From contig NZ_KV440949.1 of the NCBI RefSeq assembly GCF_001636315.1, positions 5,350,084 through 5,414,083 on the forward strand: a stretch of DNA of 64,000 nucleotides, read 5' to 3'. Shown here one piece after another: positions 50,313 to 59,035 of the stretch. This DNA comes from Neobacillus mesonae (GTDB taxonomy: Bacteria > Bacillota > Bacilli > Bacillales > Cytobacillaceae). The first letter of the stretch is position 1, and every line of letters begins with the position of its first letter. The notes under the pieces are model-generated. The model was not told where the DNA came from, did no database searches, and saw only the letters and a list, made by a program, of their open reading frames with translations. The position numbers were made by a program, and so were the translations under genes.

Positions 50313-50666
50313 TTAAACTATTTTTTTTAACAAAAACTCAACTTTCTCTTTAAGACGTTCTTTTACACTTGGATCCATTTCCATTTCGTCCATCGTTTCT
50401 TTCAATTTACCAAACCATATTGCTGCTCTCTCGGGTGAAATTTGGAATGGATGTCTTTCTTTTACTTGATTTGCTTGTTTGCCTTGCTCCTGAGGAGAAT
50501 CCTCGGAAACGAGACGATTGATAAAAACTCTTTGCCGTTCTTTGAGTAATTCAATGTCCACGTTTCTTTCTTTGAACATGGAAACATAGTAGGAGTCTTG
50601 TAAAAGACTGTCATAAAAGCGCTCTACCATTTCATTTACTTTTTCTTGTTCTAATAATGTTGACAT
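50313..50666 (-). CDS. truncated hemoglobin-like protein
   Basis: A 117-residue protein with the 2-on-2 globin pattern: an N-terminal B/CD region (FYDSLLQDSYYVSMF) and an F/G-helix motif KERHPFQISPERAAIWFGKL with His72 as the likely proximal heme ligand. It is at the short end for truncated globins. Possible roles are oxygen or nitric oxide binding. Single gene in a redox/ADP-ribose-flavoured neighbourhood. Confidence 0.72.
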   Translation of the reverse strand: MSTLLEQEKVNEMVERFYDSLLQDSYYVSMFKERNVDIELLKERQRVFINRLVSEDSPQEQGKQANQVKERHPFQISPERAAIWFGKLKETMDEMEMDPSVKERLKEKVEFLLKKIV

Positions 50667-50905
50667 ATATATACCCTCTTTTTCTAAAATGAAGTATTTT
50701 CTACTAGCATTATAGTGTAAACTGAGTTCAAAAAATGTGACTTACATCACGATAATTCCTTTGACGAAAAAAATAGAACCCTTTAGCAGGGTTCCAAACG
50801 CTTGATATTAACTAATTAATATCTCAACCGTCGATTAAAGTCGCGCTCAATACCTTTTTTCCAACTTGAATCTAGCTTATTGCCGCCTCGAATATTGGTT
50901 ACGGC

Positions 50906-51457
50906 TTAGCTAACCGCCTCATAATTCAGCTGAGTTCCAATTTCATCGGCATGGTACTCAACGGCGAAATCCTCTCCAATTCCAAATTGGGCAGCGGTAG
51001 AGATAGCATCAATATTCGCGCCAAGGAATAAGAATTCCCACCCAAACTTCTCTTTTTGATACTGGACCATTTTTTTGATTTTGTCCGTTGTGAATTCCCG
51101 GCTGGCATTTTCCATTCCATCGGTTGTAATCACGAACAATACCTTTTCGGCCTGTTCACTCTCACTCGTCTTCTTTTGTACATTCACTATTTTTTGAATC
51201 GTAAACCCAATCGCATCTAATAATGCCGTTGTTCCGCCAACTTGATAGTCCTTTTTGGTAATAGGCGAAATTCCTCTTACGTTAATGCGGTCGTGCAATA
51301 ATTCGTACCCGTGATCGAATAGTACGGTCGTCACGATGGCCTCTCCTTCCGCCTTCTTCTGCTTTTCGAGCATGGCATTATAGCCGCCAATCGTATCTAC
51401 CTCAAGTCCTGCCATCGAGCCGCTTTTATCTAAAATAAACACTATTTCCGTTTTCAT
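50906..51457 (-). CDS. vWA-domain protein, C-terminus cut by an in-frame stop
   Basis: Von Willebrand A-type protein (YegL-like) with MIDAS motif DKSGS (residues 10-14 of the chosen start) and TGGTTAL / TTDGMEN elements. The ATG at 51457 follows GAGGA. The frame stops at a TAA (50906-50908), but the same frame continues coding-like for 29 more codons (AVTNIRGGNKLDSSWKKGIE ... RRLRY) to a second stop at 50816, as full-length relatives do. So this is probably a nonsense-truncated gene; loss of the tail may or may not abolish function. Confidence 0.82.
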   Translation of the reverse strand: MKTEIVFILDKSGSMAGLEVDTIGGYNAMLEKQKKAEGEAIVTTVLFDHGYELLHDRINVRGISPITKKDYQVGGTTALLDAIGFTIQKIVNVQKKTSESEQAEKVLFVITTDGMENASREFTTDKIKKMVQYQKEKFGWEFLFLGANIDAISTAAQFGIGEDFAVEYHADEIGTQLNYEAVS

Positions 51458-51535
51458 TATAATCATCCTCTGCTTCGTTAATAAACAAAGGATATCAATT
51501 AATTGAAAGGAAATGGTCGCTTTAAAAGCGACATT

Positions 51536-52522
51536 TTACGCCCCAAGGAGCGGCTGGTCAAATGCAAATAGAACTTGATTGATTTCATGAATATCGTATT
51601 GGCCTTGTTGTATAAAGAATTCAATGATGACATCAAATTTACTGCTGCGTGACAACGTATACCCGGCAGCAGTCAAGAGGTCAAGAGTTTCGTCTACATT
51701 TAGCTGCAAAGCAATCGCAAAAGCGACGACAGTCATTTTCTTCGGAGTATAATCTACCCCATTCCGGATTTTAGAGAATAACCGCCTGTCAATATTAGCT
51801 CTTTTGTATGTCTCAACATCAGTTATTCCTTTTACATCGATAAACCGAAGGAGTCTTTCGGAAAACGATTCATCGAGCTGGTCTAAAAGGTCAACTAATG
51901 AATATTCCGCTTCATGATAAACATCTTGCTGAAGAATTTCAACATCCCGTATTTCCTCGATTCTATTACGTTGAAAGAACGTTTCTACTTCATTAACATA
52001 ATGCTCATCAATATATTGATGAATTGACGTAAATAACTTCTGGCTGATTCCGAAAGCTTTCTTGTCAAAAACAACAAGATAAACCTGCATATCATGCTTC
52101 ATTAAAAATGAACTAATAGTGGATACAGCAATTTGTAAAGCTTCCTCTTTTGGGTAGCTATAAATACCAGTTGAAATGAATGGGAATGCAATCGATTCAC
52201 ATTGATGGTTTTTCGCCAGTTCCAATGAATTCCAATAAGAAGACTTAAGCATTGCCGCTTCTTGATGGGAACCTCCTTGCCAAATCGGTCCAGGAGTATG
52301 GATGATATATTTAGCATCCAAATCAAATCCATCCGTTATAACAGCTTCACCCGTATTACATTCCCCAATTTGATCACATGCCTCTTGCAGCTGGCGGGCT
52401 CCTGCTGCTTGAAAAATCGCACCGCAAACACCGCCGCCCATTTTCAAAGCGTTATTGGCAGCATTCACTATTGCGTCTACTTTCATCTTGGTAAGATCAT
52501 GACGAACAATTTCTAACGGCAT
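51536..52522 (-). CDS. macro-domain protein with C-terminal helix-turn-helix region
   Basis: A 328-residue two-part protein. Residues 1-160 form a macro domain (NAANNALKMGGGVCGAI for ADP-ribose, GEAVITDGF, PFISTGIYSYP) expected to hydrolyse O-acetyl-ADP-ribose or remove ADP-ribose. After a helical linker, residues about 220-328 form an Xre-like helical domain (ANIDRRLFSKIRNG, VVAFAIALQLNVDETLDLL) seen fused to macro domains in Bacillota. It lies upstream of the vWA gene on the same strand, 69 bp apart. Confidence 0.88.
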   Translation of the reverse strand: MPLEIVRHDLTKMKVDAIVNAANNALKMGGGVCGAIFQAAGARQLQEACDQIGECNTGEAVITDGFDLDAKYIIHTPGPIWQGGSHQEAAMLKSSYWNSLELAKNHQCESIAFPFISTGIYSYPKEEALQIAVSTISSFLMKHDMQVYLVVFDKKAFGISQKLFTSIHQYIDEHYVNEVETFFQRNRIEEIRDVEILQQDVYHEAEYSLVDLLDQLDESFSERLLRFIDVKGITDVETYKRANIDRRLFSKIRNGVDYTPKKMTVVAFAIALQLNVDETLDLLTAAGYTLSRSSKFDVIIEFFIQQGQYDIHEINQVLFAFDQPLLGA

Positions 52523-52708
52523 AAGCTCTTTCCTCTCCTATAATCGTTCTTTTTTCTTATTTTACCAATTAGGAATGATGAAGGGAATCAAAAGGAGGGG
52601 TGAACCATTGTTATAGGTCTTTGGAATGAGAAATGGCAACGAAATTTTTCAAAAAAATAGTCTTTTTCAAGAACATAAGTTATAATGGAAGTAAGATATT
52701 CATACATT

Positions 52709-52745
52709 AAAAAAAGACCGAACATGGCTGGAAGCATGTCCGGTC
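52709..52745 (-). terminator. terminator of the toxin mRNA
   Basis: GACCGAACATG / CATGTCCGGTC stem (one A.C mismatch) with an 8-base loop; on the minus strand it exits into T7. It would end the toxin transcript with a 3' UTR of about 110 bases. Confidence 0.8.
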
Positions 52746-52786
52746 CAGCAATAGGCGGTTCCCTCTAAGGGGTCGGCTAAGGGCAG

Positions 52787-52828
52787 AATAATCCACCAGA
52801 GCGCTAACTCAAGGGTGGATTATTTTTT
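52787..52828 (+). terminator. terminator of the antisense RNA
   Basis: Perfect 11-bp stem AATAATCCACC / GGTGGATTATT followed by T4, overlapping the 3' end of the toxin ORF in the opposite orientation. Confidence 0.82.
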
Positions 52829-52906
52829 ATGGTTATGAAATGACAGAATCGCCATGACTAAGCTGGCAAATGATAGTGCTAGCATCAAAGCTTCAAAAAC
52901 TGTCAA
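52820..52906 (-). CDS. 28-residue holin-like type I toxin peptide
   Basis: The peptide has one hydrophobic helix (MTVFEALMLALSFASLVMAI) and a basic tail ending HNHKK, the pattern of the Hol_Tox type I toxins of Bacillota. It starts at TTG after an AGGGGGTGAT site; an upstream in-frame TGA excludes an earlier start. It is too short for normal gene finding. An 11-bp inverted repeat links the 5' leader and 3' UTR of its mRNA, and an antisense RNA with a terminator overlaps its 3' end, as in known type I systems. No experimental homologue can be checked here. Confidence 0.72.
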   Translation of the reverse strand: MTVFEALMLALSFASLVMAILSFHNHKK

Positions 52907-53039
52907 GCGGCATCACCCCCTTTCTAATTGGGAGCGGGCCGACCACCCTTGAGAAATCCAATTCTATTGCTTCTTTATTTTACCACATTATTCATAAAAA
53001 TAGAACGTATGTTTTGTAATTGTCGAACGATTTATTCTA

Positions 53040-54269
53040 TTATTTGCCACAGCACTTCTTATACTTCTTCCCACTGCCGCACGGACATGGATCATTTCTG
53101 CCAATTTTCTTTTTTGCTGCTAAATCATAGACTTTGCTTTCTTGATCTGGAAGCGGCAGTAAGGACTTCCTCTCCTGTGCTAATAACTCCTCAGGTGTAA
53201 AGCCTTTAAGGAACCATTGCCTCGTGTTATTCATAAGATTAACGACTTTTTCCATGCAGGCCTGCACTGTATCTAAATCTGGGAATTCAAGCCGGGTTTG
53301 CAGAAACTGAAGAATTTGATTCGGTTCTTCCCCAATTTGAGTTGCGCATATACATTCTTCTACGATCCCATCCGCCTCTTTTTTACTAATTTGATAGTTT
53401 TGGGTTAGAAAGTGAACAAATTGAAGGTAGCTTTCATTACGATCGTTAAATTCTGGTTCACCAGCTTTTAGCAAATCTTCTTTTGAGAACGGGAAATACG
53501 GGATATCTTTGCGGATTTGATGTTCCTGTTTTACTATTTTTGGATCCATGACACTGAAATAGGAAAAGCCGGATTGGTCCATTTTAAATTGTTTATAATA
53601 GGAACTAGCATCCTCTATCACACGCAGATAATCTGCGAGTCTAACCGTTTCATTCGTATATTTTTCTAGCAAATCGCTAATTTCACTAAGATTCAAAGTT
53701 CCGTAATAATAGAGAAATCCTTGCGTAAGCTTGATCCATTCCGTATTCCGCCGGCAAATAGTCGTGATTTGCTCCTCATTCTCTTCGAAAAATGAACTTT
53801 CAATAACCTCTTCGGGTATGACTGCAACCTTTTTTCCATTAAACGTTCCGGAAAAAACGATACCAGTATCACGAAAATAATTAATCTGATGCGGTTTTAA
53901 TGATGGGTTTTCAATGAATCCGCCTTTGCGAATTATTTTTTGGATCAGCTTATAGCGTTCTAGATCCAAATTCCCGATAGTACTCTTAAGCGAAAGCGGA
54001 ATCTCTTTACATAGTAATTCGATTAGATCCGCTTTTTTCAATTGGCTTGCGCCGCTGATCTCTAAACGTTTTCTAATATCGCTTAATTCATCTTTTGTAA
54101 GCCTTTTAAGCGCATCCTTCATTGTTAAAGGAACAGAAATCTCGCTCCACCTCTTCAATTCCTGTTTCTCTTCCATTTTCCGAGACATTTCTTTCATTTT
54201 CCCTAACGAATTAAGTAATTGTTTCGAAACTGCCTCATCTATGTTGTTGTTATTACTCAAAATCCTCAC
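53040..54269 (-). CDS. SEC-C motif protein with SAP/Rho-N-like domain
   Basis: A 409-residue protein ending in a complete SEC-C zinc motif (GRNDPCPCGSGKKYKKCCGK). Residues about 45-95 resemble a SAP/Rho-N helix-extended-helix (LTKDELSDIRKRLEISGASQ). A central all-helical part has no recognised domain. SEC-C proteins are often associated with secretion or nucleic-acid handling; function unknown. Single gene. Confidence 0.8.
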   Translation of the reverse strand: MRILSNNNNIDEAVSKQLLNSLGKMKEMSRKMEEKQELKRWSEISVPLTMKDALKRLTKDELSDIRKRLEISGASQLKKADLIELLCKEIPLSLKSTIGNLDLERYKLIQKIIRKGGFIENPSLKPHQINYFRDTGIVFSGTFNGKKVAVIPEEVIESSFFEENEEQITTICRRNTEWIKLTQGFLYYYGTLNLSEISDLLEKYTNETVRLADYLRVIEDASSYYKQFKMDQSGFSYFSVMDPKIVKQEHQIRKDIPYFPFSKEDLLKAGEPEFNDRNESYLQFVHFLTQNYQISKKEADGIVEECICATQIGEEPNQILQFLQTRLEFPDLDTVQACMEKVVNLMNNTRQWFLKGFTPEELLAQERKSLLPLPDQESKVYDLAAKKKIGRNDPCPCGSGKKYKKCCGK

Positions 54270-54314
54270 CTCGGAAAAAAATATAATTATTATTATAGCA
54301 GAAAAATGATATAA

Positions 54315-54360
54315 GGGGGCGGTTCTTCGGTTTCATCATGGAAACACTAGAACCGCCCCC
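54315..54360. repeat. dispersed palindromic element, copy 8
   Basis: Nearly perfect arms GGGGGCGGTTCT and AGAACCGCCCCC with inner GGTTTC/GAAAC pairing around ATCATG, 8 bases beyond the ammonium transporter stop. GC-rich end bases make it a strong terminator. Confidence 0.85.
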
Positions 54361-54367
54361 TTGCAAT

Positions 54368-55663
54368 TTATACACTTATACTTTCGGTTGATGATTTTGT
54401 TTGAGGCATTCGATTGGATTCCGGCATGAATACTTCAGGATATCCATAACTTCCATGCTCGCTTAAATCTAACCCCATTTGTTCTTCTTCAGCTGTAACT
54501 CTTAATCCTTTCAAAACAATTTTTAACAAACCTAATATGGCAAAGGAAACAATGAAGGCATAAAGGGCAGATACCGTCACCCCTATAGCTTGAACTCCGA
54601 GCTGCGTAAGTCCGCCGCCGTAAAATAAACCTGGATGCCCAACTGTTGCTAATTCAGGGGTCGCAAACAACCCAGTAGATACCGTCCCCCAAACACCAGC
54701 CAATCCGTGTACAGAAAGAGCATAAATTGGATCATCAATTTTCCATTTATCAAAGAGTCTGACGCTATAAAACACCAGTATACCAGCGATTAATCCAATG
54801 ATTACAGCGGCCCATGTTTCAACAAATGCACAGGACGCCGTGATTCCAACAAGACCTGCTAATGCACCGTTTAACATCGTAGGAACATCTGGTTTTCCCA
54901 TTACGACCCAAGAAATAAACAAGGCACTTATGGCCCCGGCTGCTGCGGCCAGGTGAGTATTTAGGGCAACGAATCCAAAAAAGCCTTTTTCCACACCTAA
55001 CGTACTCCCAGCATTAAAACCAAACCAACCAACCCATAATAACAAGACACCTAGGGCGGTGAATACTTGGTTATGTCCATACAAATTATTTGCAGAGCCA
55101 TCCTTGTTATATTTTCCTAGTCTTGGTTTTAAAAGAATCGTTGCGGCCAATGCTGCCGCTGCCCCTGTTAAGTGGACGACAGTAGAACCGGCAAAATCTT
55201 GCTTGCCGTGTTCAGCCAGCCACCCGCCGCCCCAAATCCAATAGGCAACTACTGGATAGACGATGCAGGAAAACAAAAGGGCAAACAGGATATACACGGA
55301 TAGTTTAGCTCGTTCCGCAAAACCGCCAAACGCTATGGTCAGCGAGATCCCGGCAAACGCCATTTGAAAGACGAAGAATGCCGCTGATGAATATTCTTGC
55401 CCTGCTATCTCATAACCTGAGTAAAAAAAGTGAGAAAGGCCAACTAAGAAATTGCCATTTTCACCAAAGATAAATCCAAAACCTATTGCCCAAAACACGA
55501 TAGAAGCAATTCCTAAAGTGAAAATAGTTTTTCCAGCAATGTGCCCGGCATTTTTCATCCGGGTAGAGCCAGCTTCGAGCAGAATAAACCCGGCTTGCAT
55601 CAGAACCACCAAAATCGCTCCCACTATAATCCATACACTATTTAACAAATATAGCTCAGTCAT
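54368..55663 (-). CDS. amt: ammonium transporter (Amt/NrgA family)
   Basis: A 431-residue, 11-TM ammonium channel. Conserved features are AGFILLEAGSTRMKNAGHI at the start, the twin His pair in VVHLTGAAAALAA and SVHGLAGVWG, and WFGFNAGSTL. It lies 13 bp after asnB, at the end of the gltA-glnA-asnB-amt run, so the four are probably co-expressed. No glnK/PII gene follows, unlike nrgAB of B. subtilis. Confidence 0.95.
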   Translation of the reverse strand: MTELYLLNSVWIIVGAILVVLMQAGFILLEAGSTRMKNAGHIAGKTIFTLGIASIVFWAIGFGFIFGENGNFLVGLSHFFYSGYEIAGQEYSSAAFFVFQMAFAGISLTIAFGGFAERAKLSVYILFALLFSCIVYPVVAYWIWGGGWLAEHGKQDFAGSTVVHLTGAAAALAATILLKPRLGKYNKDGSANNLYGHNQVFTALGVLLLWVGWFGFNAGSTLGVEKGFFGFVALNTHLAAAAGAISALFISWVVMGKPDVPTMLNGALAGLVGITASCAFVETWAAVIIGLIAGILVFYSVRLFDKWKIDDPIYALSVHGLAGVWGTVSTGLFATPELATVGHPGLFYGGGLTQLGVQAIGVTVSALYAFIVSFAILGLLKIVLKGLRVTAEEEQMGLDLSEHGSYGYPEVFMPESNRMPQTKSSTESISV

Positions 55664-55676
55664 CTTACACGCTCCT

Positions 55677-57527
55677 TTAGTAATCGAGAATATTAATTTG
55701 ATAATGGTCCAGCCAAGTATTAATTTGAATGAAATATGCCATTAGCTGCGGGCCGGTCATCAGCTGCCCGAACCAAGGAGTTTTAAAGGAGGCGCCATCA
55801 GAGTCGATGATTTCTTTCATCTTTTGCTTAGAAACTAATTCGAGTAATGGAGAGGTTTTGTCGCTAAGGATAGTTGAAAGCTGATTCTTTACGAGTTTCA
55901 TATATTCTGGGTGATGCGTTTTTGGGTAAGGACTCTTTTTTCGGTAAAGAACATCATGAGGGAGATCACCTTCAAGAGCTTTTCGCAAAATGCCTTTCTC
56001 CCGCCCATTTAGCATTTTCATCTCCCACGGAATGTTCCAAACATATTCTACGAGACGATGATCTGCAAATGGGACACGGACTTCCAAGCTGGCACCCATA
56101 CTCATACGATCCTTTCTTTCTAGCAATGTATTCATAAACCAGACCATATTCACGTAAAACATTTCCCGGCGCCGTGCTTCTAATGGACTTTCTCCATCAA
56201 GCTTTGGAACCTCCAGTACCGTCTCGCGATACCGATCGTTCACATATTCCTTTAGATGAAGTTTCTTTTGCCAATGCGGATGCAGCAGCGACTGCCGCTC
56301 ATCCAGCGATTTCATCCAAGGAAATCCACCTTCGAGCAACAATTCTTCCCGATAAAACCACGGATAGCCTCCAAAAATTTCATCCGCACATTCACCAGAC
56401 AAAGCAACGGTATAATCTTGCTTAATCCGTTCGCAAAACCACAATAGTGAAGAATCCACGTCAGCCATTCCAGGTAAATCCCGAACGATAACCGCATCTG
56501 TTAACTGCTTTGCGAGCTCCCGATTATCAATAATTTCTGAATGATGAATTGACCCTAAATACTGCTGCATTTTGTGAATCCAAGGTGTATCTTGATCAGG
56601 CTGAAAGGAATTTGCTTGGAAAAATTCATGATTTCGATCATAATCAATCGAGTACGTATGAAGCGTTCCCCGGCTTTCTTTTTTAAAATAAGTGCTCGCA
56701 AAAGCACTAATGGCGCTGGAATCAATTCCGCCCGATAAAAATGTACAAACAGGAACATCGGCCACCAATTGCCGTTCTACCGCATCCTTTAACAGAATCC
56801 TTACCTGTTCAACGGTTTCATCTAATGAATGAGCATGCTGGTTGCTTTTCACATTCCAATACCGTCTTATCTTTAAACCATTTTGATCATAGGTTAGAAC
56901 ATGTGCAGGTCTTAGTTCCTGGATACCCCGAAAAACGCCGCATCCCGGAGTTCGGGAGGGGCCGAGTCCAAAAACCTCCTGCAGCCCTTCCCGATCAATC
57001 TCAGGTTTAACCGATGGATTTGCCAGTATGGCCTTCAATTCAGAAGCGAATAGTAAACTTCCATTCTCTTCTTTATAAAAAAGCGGTTTTACACCAAGGC
57101 GATCCCGTGCCATAAATAGCTTTTTCGCTTGATGTTCCCAAATCGCAAAAGCGAAAATCCCATTTAAATGTTCGACACATTGCTCACCCCATTCTATATA
57201 GGCCGTCAATAACACTTCCGTATCAGAATGAGATCTAAACTGGTGTCCAGCTTTCAGTAATTCCTGCCTAATTTCTTCTGTATTATACAACTCTCCGTTA
57301 TAGACCATGGTATAGGTACGCCCGTTCCCCGCCTTGGTCATCGGCTGTGCTCCGCCAGAAGGATCGACAACAATAAGCCGTTTATGACCGAGTAGTGCTT
57401 GCGGAGAGCTCCAAACGTTCGAAGCGTCAGGGCCGCGCTTGTTTAATGTTTCCGCCATTTTTTCAACGATGAATACCTGCTTCGTTAAGTCTTGATGCCA
57501 ATCAACCCATCCTGTTATTCCACACAT
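55677..57527 (-). CDS. asnB: asparagine synthetase (glutamine-hydrolysing)
   Basis: A 616-residue class B asparagine synthetase. The N-terminal glutaminase domain has Cys2 (MCGITGW) and NGELYN; the synthetase domain has the PP-loop SGGIDSS (about 268). Length is close to Bacillus AsnO (614) rather than AsnB (632). It lies 45 bp after glnA and 13 bp before amt, so it draws on the glutamine made by its neighbour. Confidence 0.93.
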   Translation of the reverse strand: MCGITGWVDWHQDLTKQVFIVEKMAETLNKRGPDASNVWSSPQALLGHKRLIVVDPSGGAQPMTKAGNGRTYTMVYNGELYNTEEIRQELLKAGHQFRSHSDTEVLLTAYIEWGEQCVEHLNGIFAFAIWEHQAKKLFMARDRLGVKPLFYKEENGSLLFASELKAILANPSVKPEIDREGLQEVFGLGPSRTPGCGVFRGIQELRPAHVLTYDQNGLKIRRYWNVKSNQHAHSLDETVEQVRILLKDAVERQLVADVPVCTFLSGGIDSSAISAFASTYFKKESRGTLHTYSIDYDRNHEFFQANSFQPDQDTPWIHKMQQYLGSIHHSEIIDNRELAKQLTDAVIVRDLPGMADVDSSLLWFCERIKQDYTVALSGECADEIFGGYPWFYREELLLEGGFPWMKSLDERQSLLHPHWQKKLHLKEYVNDRYRETVLEVPKLDGESPLEARRREMFYVNMVWFMNTLLERKDRMSMGASLEVRVPFADHRLVEYVWNIPWEMKMLNGREKGILRKALEGDLPHDVLYRKKSPYPKTHHPEYMKLVKNQLSTILSDKTSPLLELVSKQKMKEIIDSDGASFKTPWFGQLMTGPQLMAYFIQINTWLDHYQINILDY

Positions 57528-57572
57528 GATTCATCACTCTTTCTATGAAAAAATTTTTTCAAAACTGCCATC

Positions 57573-58910
57573 TTAAAATTGTTTCATATATTGCTCACGT
57601 TCCCACGGATGTACAACTGTTCTGAAAATATCCCATTCAATTTCTTTAGCTTCTAAAAAGTGCTGAAATAAATGAGGACCTAAAGCTTTGGTAATCACTT
57701 CATCTCCCTTAAGATTTTCTAGAGCATTTGTTAAGTTTGCCGGCAAATCCATGATTCCATTTTCCAACCGTTGTTCTTTAGTCATCTCATAAATATTCAG
57801 GTCTACTGGAGCAGGAGGTGTTAGCTTCTTTTTAATGCCATCGAGTCCTGCAGCAAGTAGAACAGCCATGGCCAAATAAGGATTAGCGGATGGGTCAACG
57901 CTTCGAACCTCCACCCGAGTGCTTAGGCCGCGTGAAGCAGGGATGCGAATTAACGGACTTCTGTTTCTAGCGGACCATGCTACATAACATGGAGCCTCAT
58001 ATCCCGGTACTAACCGTTTATAAGAATTCACCGTCGGATTCGTGATCGCTGTAAAATTAGGAGCATGTTCCAAAATCCCAGCAATAAAGTGCCTAGCTGT
58101 TTCACTAAGCTCAAGGTCTCCATTTTTCTCGAAAAACGCATTTTCCCCATTTTTAAATAGTGACAGGTTGCAGTGCATTCCCGAACCATTGATGCCAAAC
58201 AACGGCTTAGGCATAAAGGTGGCATGAAGTCCGTGCTTTCTGGCAATCGTTTTAACAATCAGTTTAAATGTTTGAATATCATCACAAGATTTCACGGCAC
58301 TTTGATATTTGAAATCAATTTCATGCTGACCTGGCGCAACTTCGTGGTGGGAAGCCTCAATTTCAAAGCCCATTTCTTCAAGCTCCAATACGATATCGCG
58401 ACGGCAATTCTCACCAAGATCGGTTGGTGCCAAGTCAAAGTAGCCGCCATGATCATTTAAGTCCATCGTCGGTTCATTTTTATCATTTAATTTAAATAAG
58501 AAGAATTCAGGCTCCGGCCCTACATTAAATTCGGAAAAGCCTAATTCATTCATCTCTTTTAACAGACGCTTTAAGTTGCTGCGCGGATCGCCTTCAAACG
58601 GAGTTCCATCCGGATGGTAAATATCACAAATAAAACGTGCTACTTTGCCTTTTTCAGCTGTCCATGGAAAAATCACGAAGGTGTCAAGGTTAGGGTATAA
58701 ATACATATCCGATTCTTCGATGCGGACAAAGCCCTCGATGGAGGACCCGTCAAACATCATTTTATTGTCCAACGCCTTTGGCAGCTGGCTGATGGGAATT
58801 TCCACGTTTTTAATCGTGCCAAATAAATCGGTAAATTGTAAGCGAATAAATCGCACATTTTGTTCTCTTGTCATCTCTAAAATTTGTTCTTTCGTATAAG
58901 AAGTTGTCAT
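57573..58910 (-). CDS. glnA: glutamine synthetase type I
   Basis: A 445-residue GSI-alpha enzyme, 12-subunit in relatives. Motifs include MMFDGSSIEGF, the metal site NVGPEPEFFLF, the ATP site KPLFGINGSGMHC and NRSPLIRIP. No adenylylation-type Tyr loop is evident. There is no glnR upstream; instead the gene is preceded by a phased CGGCGA array. It is probably transcribed with gltA, asnB and amt. Confidence 0.95.
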   Translation of the reverse strand: MTTSYTKEQILEMTREQNVRFIRLQFTDLFGTIKNVEIPISQLPKALDNKMMFDGSSIEGFVRIEESDMYLYPNLDTFVIFPWTAEKGKVARFICDIYHPDGTPFEGDPRSNLKRLLKEMNELGFSEFNVGPEPEFFLFKLNDKNEPTMDLNDHGGYFDLAPTDLGENCRRDIVLELEEMGFEIEASHHEVAPGQHEIDFKYQSAVKSCDDIQTFKLIVKTIARKHGLHATFMPKPLFGINGSGMHCNLSLFKNGENAFFEKNGDLELSETARHFIAGILEHAPNFTAITNPTVNSYKRLVPGYEAPCYVAWSARNRSPLIRIPASRGLSTRVEVRSVDPSANPYLAMAVLLAAGLDGIKKKLTPPAPVDLNIYEMTKEQRLENGIMDLPANLTNALENLKGDEVITKALGPHLFQHFLEAKEIEWDIFRTVVHPWEREQYMKQF

Positions 58911-58929
58911 TGGTGAATCCTCCCTTATT

Positions 58930-59027
58930 TTATCGGCGAATTTTAATCATTTATCGGCGATTTTACATAACTTTTCGGCGAATCAAAGTGATATAACGGC
59001 GAATTTATCGTTTTATCGGCGAAATAC
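58930..59027. repeat. 21-bp phased array of TTATCGGCGAA before glnA
   Basis: Five copies of a (T)TATCGGCGAA(T) motif, with CGGCGA at 58934, 58955, 58976, 58997 and 59017, a spacing of 21, 21, 21 and 20 bp. They fill the gap between gltA and glnA. Confidence 0.88.
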
Positions 59028-59035
59028 TTTTTTCA

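Larger units (their letters stand above)
52694..52830 (+). ncRNA. putative antisense antitoxin RNA
   Basis: A plus-strand transcript is predicted from a TATAAT box at 52681-52686 (weak -35) to a strong terminator AATAATCCACC / GGTGGATTATT followed by TTTT (52787-52828). It would be about 135 nt, antisense to the 3' UTR and the last codons of the toxin gene. Its existence is inferred from signals only. Confidence 0.5.
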
